Positions 23,261 through 28,807 of a stretch of 28,807 nt of DNA are shown piece by piece (the first letter of the stretch is position 1; each line of letters opens with the position of its first letter). Made by a program: the position numbers and the translations under genes. This DNA comes from Deinococcus marmoris DSM 12784 (GTDB taxonomy: Bacteria > Deinococcota > Deinococci > Deinococcales > Deinococcaceae). Under the pieces are notes generated by a model. The model was not told where the DNA came from. It was given only the letters and a program-made list of their open reading frames with translations, and searched no databases. The stretch spans positions 1-28,807 of the forward strand of contig NZ_JNIV01000061.1 in NCBI RefSeq assembly GCF_000701405.1, written 5' to 3'.

Positions 23261-24478
23261 ATGAAAACGAAAAAGAGTCCCATTCCCCGTCCCAGCAAAC
23301 CAGCGCTCACGCTGAACAACGAACCGTTGGCCGGAGCCAGCACGCAGCAGCAGACCCTCAAGACCGATGCCGGTGCCCTTTCCGAAAGCGCTCAGCAGGC
23401 CACGGTGAACTGGAAGGCCGAGGCGGGCCTCGGCGTTTCGGTGCCGCTGGCAGCGGGTGTCGTTGAGGCGGCCAGCGATGTAGCTGGGGACGCAACGATC
23501 AGCCCGCACGTGGCCTCCCTGCTCAGTCTGTTGCAGATGCCCCGGCAGTACCGTGTGCCGCACTTTCGCCGGTCCTACTGCTGGCAGCTCGAGCAGTGGG
23601 CCACCCTCTGGGATGACGTGCTGGCGGCAGGCCGAACGGGGCGAAAGCATTTCACAGGAACACTGGCGTACGTCATCCGCCCGGATGACGACATCGAAAC
23701 CGCCGCCGAGGTGTCACTGATCGACGGTCAGCAGCGCCTGGTCACCATCCTGCTGCTGCTGATCGCTCTGGCGCGGTCCCTCCAGCCGTCCGGCAGTTTC
23801 ATGGTCAAGAATGGTGGCGTGATTTCCACGGCGTCGGCCGCGTCGCTCCTCGATTTTCTGACGATGAATGAACCCCAACGACACAGACTGGTGCTGGTGA
23901 AACCGGATCATGACACGCTGAACTGGTTGATCGACAGTCTGAGCGATCCCCATACGTCGTCCCCAGCGGATCTTTCCACGGCCATGATCGACGCCCTGGC
24001 CTACTTCGAGCGTCAACTGGCGGTTCCTGGCATTGAACTGGCCACGGTCTACGCGGGCCTTCAGCAGCTGGAGGTGACCTGTATCGCGGTGACGCACGGC
24101 CCCGTTTACCCGACACAGACCGTGCAACAGATCGTGGACAGTTTGAACACTACCCGGGGTCAGGGTGAGTTGACCCAGGCGCACCGTATCCTTCTCTATG
24201 CGCTGAGAGTGCTCGGTCATCAGCAAGGAGAGGAGCTGTACGGAACACACTGGTGGCCGATGGAAGCCCTGTTCAGTGAGATGGACGAGGGGGCGTTTGA
24301 ACGCTTCATCCGGGGTTTTCTGAGCAGCCGGAGTCAGGTTCCGGTGCGTCCAGGCGATGTGTACGCCGCGTTCAGGTGCCAGGTGGAGCAGGGGGGACCG
24401 CCTGTCGCGGCTGACGTCCGGGCGCTGGTGATCGAACTGGCCCAGGCAGCGCACCACATGGCCCTCAATGATGCCTAG
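23261..24478 (+). CDS. Stand-alone DUF262 (GmrS-like) protein lacking the DUF1524 nuclease domain
   Basis: The product is 405 residues, with GGAG nine bases before ATG 23261. A low-complexity N-terminal extension of about 90 residues precedes the DUF262 domain. That domain has RVPHFRRSYCWQLEQWATLW, the variant of the I-P-x-Y-Q-R-x-Y-x-W motif, KHFTGTLAYVI, SLIDGQQRLVTILLLLIALA (the DGQQR nucleotide-site motif), and IVDSLNTTRGQGELTQAHRI, matching the N-x-x-G-x-x-L block. It ends without the E-H-I/HNH part seen in the other DUF262 protein of this window. Such short forms may be GmrS-type partners or NTP sensors in defence. No GmrD-type gene adjoins it. Confidence 0.8.
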   Translation: MKTKKSPIPRPSKPALTLNNEPLAGASTQQQTLKTDAGALSESAQQATVNWKAEAGLGVSVPLAAGVVEAASDVAGDATISPHVASLLSLLQMPRQYRVPHFRRSYCWQLEQWATLWDDVLAAGRTGRKHFTGTLAYVIRPDDDIETAAEVSLIDGQQRLVTILLLLIALARSLQPSGSFMVKNGGVISTASAASLLDFLTMNEPQRHRLVLVKPDHDTLNWLIDSLSDPHTSSPADLSTAMIDALAYFERQLAVPGIELATVYAGLQQLEVTCIAVTHGPVYPTQTVQQIVDSLNTTRGQGELTQAHRILLYALRVLGHQQGEELYGTHWWPMEALFSEMDEGAFERFIRGFLSSRSQVPVRPGDVYAAFRCQVEQGGPPVAADVRALVIELAQAAHHMALNDA

Positions 24479-24921
24479 ACCGAAAGTCCAGGGGTGAATA
24501 CCTGGATGTGCCGGGCGTGGAGCCTGCCCGGCAACCGGATCGCTGAAGTTAAGCAATATCTGCAGCGCGTAGAGGGGAAGGGGGGGGATCCACACCCTCC
24601 CTGGACCGCCATAAGGAAGAGGTGGAGTTGATCCTCCAAGGTCCATATTGGATGGTATACGTTGCTGTCGTCCTCCACCTTCAACGTGTTCCTCGTACCT
24701 CCTGCCTGTGCCTGGGCCAGTGCTTAGCCGCTTGCTCTGAACTTTATTTGGATTCTGTGCTTCAAGGTCTGGAGCAATTTGGTTTGGGTGATCTGGCGGT
24801 CTGAAGTTATGGAGGAGAAAGCTGCCTCACATATCATCCAATACACCCTCCGTTGGCTCTCTGACTCCACTCGACTTAACGCTGAAACCAGCCGCTCTTC
24901 CCCACACAACAGGAGCCAGCC
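24479..24921. other. Intergenic region of about 440 bases
   Basis: TCCAGG/CCTGGA (24487-24506) forms a short stem just after the DUF262 gene and could aid termination. A G8 run lies near 24580. No convincing gene or promoter was found. AGGAG at 24911-24915 belongs to the next gene. Confidence 0.4.
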
Positions 24922-25546
24922 ATGATCACGGACCCACCCCCCCCAAACCTATCTGAGCCAATTGCAGGCCGACGCCAGGATCGGCCGGACCTACCACTGG
25001 TCAAACACTCCCCAGCTCCACCTGCTGTTGACTCAGCTGACCGGAAAAAAAGCTGGTCCGTTCCACCTGCAGATCCAGATCGACTTCAACCTGCACTTCA
25101 CGGCTGCGCTGCTGGCTGCGGAGACGATCACCCTCGATCACCAGGAATTTACGGCCGCCACACCCGCACAGGCCAGCACGCAGCCCCACCCCGGCACCCC
25201 CCTATGGTGCGAATTCCATGGGCTGCGTGTCCACAGTTTCGAACCATTTAACGGTGCGCTGCTGTTCGCTGTGCCGCAGGGCACCCTGTTTTTCGGCGGA
25301 CCACTCCAGGACAGCCTGATGTTCATGGTTCTGCTGGGTGGGACTGACAAGTTCATGGTGGCGTACATCCCCATGCACGGCAATACCATCACGCCGGCCC
25401 AACTCGCCTCGCGCTCCACCACCTCGGTCCAGCAAATGGTCTCCCGGGGCCACAGCCTGCGCAACGTCGTCCACCACCACAACGACGGCCTGCTACTGAT
25501 GCGCGCCATCCTCACCCGCGCCGCCAGGGAAGACGACATGGCGTGA
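24922..25546 (+). pseudogene. Unknown gene with a frameshift in a C8 tract at its start
   Basis: AGGAG is placed six bases before ATG 24922, but that frame leaves the conserved one after eight codons. With one C fewer in the C8 run (24937-24944) the product reads MITDPPPQTYLSQLQADARI and continues unbroken to TGA 25544-25546, about 207 residues. The downstream frame alone could start at TTG 24962 (LQADARIGR..., 194 residues) but has no ribosome site. The corrected start matches a second, truncated copy at 26499. The body is beta-rich (FHLQIQIDFNLHFTAALLAA, then GALLFAVPQGTLFFGG) with no known motif. The lesion may be a sequencing error, a decay mutation or a phase-variable switch. Confidence 0.6.
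24937..24944 (+). repeat. C8 homopolymer tract at the frameshift point
   Basis: Eight C within the first eight codons. Seven would restore the frame. This is a slippage-prone tract. Confidence 0.8.
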
Positions 25547-25641
25547 ACGGCCAGAACGGTCTGGACTGACTGAAACGGACCACGGCCCGGGACGGGGGGC
25601 AGGCAAGCACACAGTTCCCAATTCACAGGCCTGTCCCAACC

Positions 25642-25669
25642 GCCGGATAGGGCACCCGCCCTATCCGGC
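25642..25669 (+). promoter_or_regulatory. Perfect 12-bp hairpin before the DUF3846-like gene
   Basis: GCCGGATAGGGC (25642-25653) and GCCCTATCCGGC (25658-25669) are separated by four bases. AGGAG follows within ten bases and the ATG is at 25689. There is no T-run, so it may be an operator or RNA control element rather than a terminator. Confidence 0.6.
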
Positions 25670-25688
25670 CACACCAGGAGCGGATCAG

Positions 25689-26473
25689 ATGCAAAAAATT
25701 ATGCGAGTGATTGACCCCTCCGGACGACAGGTGATCCACGAGATCACGCCAGACACCGACATCCGTGCCCTCCTCAAGCAGTCGCTTGGCAGATGGCTGG
25801 AATATGTTCCCCATCACCGCCACGCCCTCCAGGAGCACGGGGTGGTGGTGGACGAGGAAGCACTGGTCAAGGAACTCCAGCCGAGCTGGGTGGGCAGCCG
25901 CCTGATCGGGGTGAACCTTAACCAGTCCCCCCCCCTGCGTGGCCCCATCGTGATCGTGCCACACGACTCGGAAGGCAACCACAGCCCCAAACAGCAGCAC
26001 GAGTGGGTCAACCCGGTAAACGTCTACGCCCGCGCCCTGGAAGGCGACGTGGAGGCGCTGGTGGTTCTGGGCCTCAGCAGCCCCGAACAGATCACAGTGA
26101 TCGAGGTACGTCCCCCGGTTCAGCACCACATCTACCTGATTCACCCGGACGGCCACACCGAGCGGTTCGGGTTGTGCAGCAACGAGGAGAGCCGCTGGTG
26201 GATCGCCAGGAAACTGGGACAGGCAAACCGTCTACCCGATTACGCCTGCACTGTGAAGGCGTACACCGTGCTCTTCAGCGTTGCTCCCCGCGACAAACGG
26301 CCCAATCTGGCCGCGCAACAGGCTGCGCCGTGTTCGGCCCGGTGGTGCTCGTGTCCGCAGAAAAGCCAGATGCCTCCCCCACCCATCAGCGTCTGGACGA
26401 GGCCCTCAGCGGAAGCCCCGCCGCCCTCGCCAAACTGGGCCTCACCGCCGACTGGTGCGATCTGAACACCTGA
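25689..26473 (+). pseudogene. Two-domain DUF3846-like protein, frameshifted near its end
   Basis: AGGAG precedes ATG 25689. The first half has LLKQSLGRWLEYVPHHRHAL then GVVVDEEALVKEL and PLRGPIVIVPHD, which recalls DUF3846: VGG-x-x-E, a DEE segment, then GxxVVV. The second half repeats the pattern (IYLIHPDGHTERFGL, then APRDKRPNLAAQQ). There the frame goes out near 26319-26324. In the neighbouring frame it continues GCAVFGPVVLVSAEKPDASP to a TGA at 26471-26473. One extra base restores a protein of about 261 residues with two matching domains; unrepaired, it ends at 26465 with a proline-rich unnatural tail. The DUF3846 call is by pattern only. Confidence 0.6.
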
Positions 26474-26476
26474 GCA

Positions 26477-26494
26477 CCTGTCCCCATGAACAGG
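26477..26494 (+). promoter_or_regulatory. Small stem over the ribosome site of the truncated paralogue
   Basis: CCTGT (26477-26481) can pair with ACAGG (26490-26494), which contains the AGG used by ATG 26499. Confidence 0.25.
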
Positions 26495-26498
26495 AACC

Positions 26499-26621
26499 AT
26501 GACCATCCATCCCCCACCCAGATTCTGGCTGCGCCAACTGCAAGCCGACGACAAAGCTGGCAAGAGTGAGCGCTGGAATGAGTGCCTGAAGGTCCCTCCC
26601 AGCAACCTTGGATTCACCTAA
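26499..26621 (+). pseudogene. Truncated 40-codon paralogue of the gene at 24922
   Basis: ATG 26499, with CAGGA before it, opens MTIHPPPRFWLRQLQADDKA and ends at TAA 26619-26621. The first 25 or so residues align with the frame-corrected start of the gene at 24922: shared M-x-x-x-PPP, L-x-QLQAD and a W-(S/N)N-like position. The rest is missing, so this appears to be the head of a second copy cut short by deletion. It directly follows the DUF3846-like gene. Confidence 0.55.
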
Positions 26622-26843
26622 TCCACATAAAGCTGTCGCCGCCGGTTAGCCCCCGACTGCGACAGAGACGGAGAAATCCCGTCAGGTTTGAAATCCGACG
26701 CACCCGCGCCTGTCGACACCCTATGCCTCATGACACACGACGTCAATTGTCCGTCCGTCTTAACCGACAGAGTTTGTAAACACAATACGATTCAACGACG
26801 TGAGGCTTGTTGTCACAGGCGCCCTCCAACACGAGGGGCAAAG

Positions 26844-28289
26844 ATGAAACCTACCAGCATGCACGGCAAGCCGCCCAGGACCACGCAAAGAACCGAAGAA
26901 CAACCGAATTCCCACATCGACAGGGCCTGTACCTACAGAGGGACGAAGGCCACCACCCGCTTCTTCGAGATGGCCCGCGCTGCCCTTGTCCGCCAAGAAG
27001 CCATGCCGCCCCCAGCGCCCCTGAGCACGGATCAGGACTGGAAACGCGAGTGTGAGGCGTTAGAGAAGATAATAGCTAAGCGGGAGGCCCGCAGAGATGC
27101 CGAGGTCGCCCGCGCCACCAGGCTGGAAGCGCAAAAATGCGAGGCCCAACGCCGCCGCGAGGAACGCCGCGCCGCCGCGCCGGAACCTCAGCACCCTTTC
27201 GGGAAAAAACTTGGCGACTTTACTCCCCCGGCAGACCTGCCCAATGCACTCCGGGCTTGTTACGCGCCCAGGCGGCTGACCATAACGGCCACGGATCAGC
27301 CTCCACCCCTCGCAGAGTTGGTGGATCTGGACGGACTGCGCCCCACGCGCGGCAAAGGGTTCGGTACGGCGGGAGCCGGCGCGCTGGCCCAGCTTCTGGA
27401 CCACCTGGCCCGCCACGTTCTGGCCGTGCGTCCGAACAAGTACCGGGGAAGGAGCGTACCCTGGCCCCGTCAGATCGTGCTCCACCTGTCCGCCGAAATG
27501 CTGGCCGCCGGGCTGGGCAAGAACATCGACACCGTGCGGGAGTGGACCAAGATCCTCGAAGAGTTGGGCTACCTGCACGCCCGCCCGCACTACACCACCA
27601 CCATCCGGGATGGAAAGCGCATGGCGGTGATTGATGGCACCCTGTACGCCATCCGCCTCCAGCCCGGTCACAAGGCACGGCTGAGGTACGACGATCTTCG
27701 CCAGACTTACCGGAACCTGGACGCAGATCGCAAAGCGGGGCGCACCGCCTACCGGGTGATCGAGCGGGCCGAGAAGCTGGCCCAGAATGACGCTGAACGG
27801 CAGACACAGCAGTTTATCAATAAAAGCATCGTCCCAGACGCGGAAAAAAATATCCGGGGGTCAACACCGACTTCCATGAAGTCCCGGTATCTGCGGGACC
27901 AGCTAAAAGCCTGGGCCGTTAATCCCGGCCAGGTTCAAGACCCGTTGTTCACTGACCCCCGGATATTTTCACCGGATGAGCTTGGAGAGGCGATTCAGAC
28001 CGTGCAGGACGTTATCTACCTACTACCGACAGTGGCTGAAACGCACGCTGACAAGCGAGCGGCGTTTGTGGGTGCCCTGGGGGCGGCGCTGGCCCGCGCC
28101 CTGGACGATGCCCATTCCCGGCGTTGGTACTGCAAGACGATCTGGGCCGCCTGGACGGCGGAGGTGGAAGGGCGGGGGGGACTCCAGGTGCTGGCCGCCC
28201 AGTTGGCCCGACTGGACGTGGACCGGCAGGAGTGGGGGACGCTCAGACGCCCCGCTGCGCTGCTGAATGCCCGACTTCGGGCCGCATAA
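26844..28289 (+). CDS. Helix-turn-helix plasmid protein, probable second replication-type protein
   Basis: The product is 481 residues from ATG 26844, chosen because GAGGGG lies five to ten bases upstream; the frame is open 52 codons further but looks non-coding. Residues about 45-115 form a charged helical stretch (ECEALEKIIAKREARRDAEV, then ERRAAAPEP). The core VPWPRQIVLHLSAEMLAAGL then GKNIDTVREWTKILEELGYL (about 207-246) is a winged helix like those of plasmid and phage initiators. A long C-terminal helical region with VGALGAALARALDDAHSRRW follows. It could be a replication initiator or a plasmid regulator. Family assignment is by pattern only. Confidence 0.5.
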   Translation: MKPTSMHGKPPRTTQRTEEQPNSHIDRACTYRGTKATTRFFEMARAALVRQEAMPPPAPLSTDQDWKRECEALEKIIAKREARRDAEVARATRLEAQKCEAQRRREERRAAAPEPQHPFGKKLGDFTPPADLPNALRACYAPRRLTITATDQPPPLAELVDLDGLRPTRGKGFGTAGAGALAQLLDHLARHVLAVRPNKYRGRSVPWPRQIVLHLSAEMLAAGLGKNIDTVREWTKILEELGYLHARPHYTTTIRDGKRMAVIDGTLYAIRLQPGHKARLRYDDLRQTYRNLDADRKAGRTAYRVIERAEKLAQNDAERQTQQFINKSIVPDAEKNIRGSTPTSMKSRYLRDQLKAWAVNPGQVQDPLFTDPRIFSPDELGEAIQTVQDVIYLLPTVAETHADKRAAFVGALGAALARALDDAHSRRWYCKTIWAAWTAEVEGRGGLQVLAAQLARLDVDRQEWGTLRRPAALLNARLRAA

Positions 28290-28332
28290 CCTCTGGCGCA
28301 TCTGTCCCAATTGAACCATCCGAGACTAAATA

Positions 28333-28449
28333 CAGCGTTCTGTAAATTCCGTTCCTCTCCCTCGCCCACAAGGCGCGAGGGAGGGAGCCGCACAGCGGCG
28401 GAAGAGTGGGCGGCGCAAACTCAATGCTCTCAAAACTTTTAGAACGCTG
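28333..28449. repeat. 117-bp stretch flanked by 9-bp inverted repeats
   Basis: CAGCGTTCT (28333-28341) and AGAACGCTG (28441-28449) are exact reverse complements, set at the two ends of a gene-free segment. It may be a small non-autonomous element or the ends of a deleted IS. Confidence 0.35.
28357..28383 (+). terminator. Strong hairpin after the HTH gene, possible terminator
   Basis: CTCCCTCGC (28357-28365) and GCGAGGGAG (28375-28383) form a 9-bp GC-rich stem with a 9-base loop about 70 bases after the stop. No T-run follows. Confidence 0.5.
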
Positions 28450-28452
28450 CAC

Positions 28453-28585
28453 TAGTGGGTCACTTGCCCTATAAGGGCGGTTTCCCAGGGTGGGGACTAT
28501 CTGGAGGGAACCCGTCCAGGATGCATTCCAACACTCTCATCATTCAGTGATCCGAAACCGAACATCCACGCCAAGTGACCCACTA
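28453..28585. mobile_element. 133-bp MITE related to the adjoining IS630-type element
   Basis: The segment runs from TA at 28453-28454 to TA at 28584-28585. Just inside are the 12-bp inverted repeats GTGGGTCACTTG (28455-28466) and CAAGTGACCCAC (28572-28583). The same end sequence starts the IS630-type element at 28586. IS630/Tc1 elements insert at TA, often CTAG, and both TA sites here lie in CTAG. The interior has no gene. It was probably mobilised by the IS630 transposase. Confidence 0.7.
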
Positions 28586-28597
28586 GTGGGTCACTTG
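28572..28597. repeat. 26-bp perfect palindrome at the MITE/IS junction
   Basis: Two abutting transposon ends, CAAGTGACCCAC and GTGGGTCACTTG, joined over the central TA of CTAG, make a perfect palindrome. Confidence 0.9.
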
Positions 28598-28807
28598 ACG
28601 CAGGAGTAGGCTTTGCGGATGCCACGACGTCAGAAGCAGCCTCTTCGAGCCCTGACGGATGCCGAGCTGGTCGAGCTGGAACGGCTCAGTCGCGCGCAAC
28701 AGACGGCGGCGGCCGTGGTGTCCCGTGCCCGAACCGTGCTGGCGGTCGCCCACGGGCGACCGTACACCGTGGCCGCTCGGGAGACGGGACGGAAATCGGC
28801 TGAAGGT
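28586..28807 (+). mobile_element. IS630-family element, left end (cut by window edge)
   Basis: It begins after TA 28584-28585 with inverted repeat GTGGGTCACTTG and contains the start of a transposase gene. The other end lies outside the window. Confidence 0.75.
28619..28807 (+). CDS. IS630-family transposase, N-terminal fragment (cut by window edge)
   Basis: ATG 28619 starts MPRRQKQPLRALTDAELVEL and continues ERLSRAQQTAAAVVSRARTV then LAVAHGRPYTVAARETGR. This is the N-terminal HTH of IS630-type transposases: LT-x-x-E-x-x-x-LE-x-L-x-R, then R-A-R-x-V-L-A-x-A-x-G-x-x-x-x-x-A-A-x-x-G. The DDE domain lies beyond the window, so it cannot be judged whether the gene is whole. It starts 33 bases inside the left inverted repeat, as expected for a small IS. 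Confidence 0.8.
   Translation, partial: MPRRQKQPLRALTDAELVELERLSRAQQTAAAVVSRARTVLAVAHGRPYTVAARETGRKSAEG

Noticed and set aside
24622..24804. 60-codon plus-strand ORF
   Set aside because: The start would be GTG with poor spacing to AAGGAAG. The product is cysteine-rich but without pattern, so it was left as intergenic.
26300..26330. Programmed -1 frameshift
   Set aside because: No X-XXY-YYZ slippery site or clear downstream structure is visible. A simple base loss explains it better.

Overview
The window is a GC-rich stretch of accessory plasmid DNA, most likely from a Deinococcus-type bacterium. That assignment is inference. It rests on the overall GC richness, the style of the Rep and KfrA-like genes, and TANNNT boxes 6-7 bases upstream of two start codons (genes at 17638 and 21860), a layout known for leaderless Deinococcus promoters. 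No rRNA, tRNA or CRISPR array was seen. Both edges cut through insertion sequences: an IS4-type transposase C-terminus on the left and an IS630-type N-terminus on the right.

Region 1 (1-2840) is insertion-sequence debris. A complete ISL3-family element (528-2293) has landed inside a gene for a small membrane protein. The two halves rejoin in frame across a 6-bp target duplication to give a 93-residue product. Next to it is a small KRPGAGRK-type basic gene broken by an in-frame TGA.

Region 2 (2838-13613) is one minus-strand defence operon read from hsdM leftward: hsdM, hsdS, a GmrSD-like DUF262/DUF1524 protein, a Schlafen/AlbA_2-type ATP-binding protein, hsdR, and a YgjP-type metallopeptidase. 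Neighbouring genes overlap or sit within 16 bases of each other, so the two extra proteins look built into a type I restriction system.

Region 3 (13825-15444) is a probable replication module: a Rep-like initiator (minus strand), an upstream region with three 16-bp iteron-like repeats, and a small acidic protein gene.

Region 4 (15445-21027) holds about 0.96 kb of mostly non-coding DNA with a diverged duplication, then two convergent genes resembling replication-relaxation proteins. After these comes the most unusual locus: a divergent TnpB/Cas12-like protein with an intact RuvC triad and zinc ribbon, overlapping by GTGA a primase-polymerase-like gene, which overlaps by ATGA an unknown 186-residue gene. 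No IS200/IS605 transposase or CRISPR array is present, so this looks like a TnpB-derived nuclease recruited to a plasmid replication or maintenance operon.

Region 5 (21246-24478) has a solitary possible PD-(D/E)XK nuclease, a kfrA-like coiled-coil gene with a premature TAG and palindromes upstream, and a second, stand-alone DUF262 protein.

Region 6 (24479-28807) carries an unknown gene with a frameshift in a C8 tract, a DUF3846-like gene with a frameshift near its end, a 40-codon truncated paralogue of the unknown gene, a second HTH/replication-type protein, and a 133-bp MITE abutting an IS630-type element whose ends it shares. Four genes carry one inactivating lesion each (two stops, two frameshifts). 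This suggests either decay of plasmid cargo or assembly errors.
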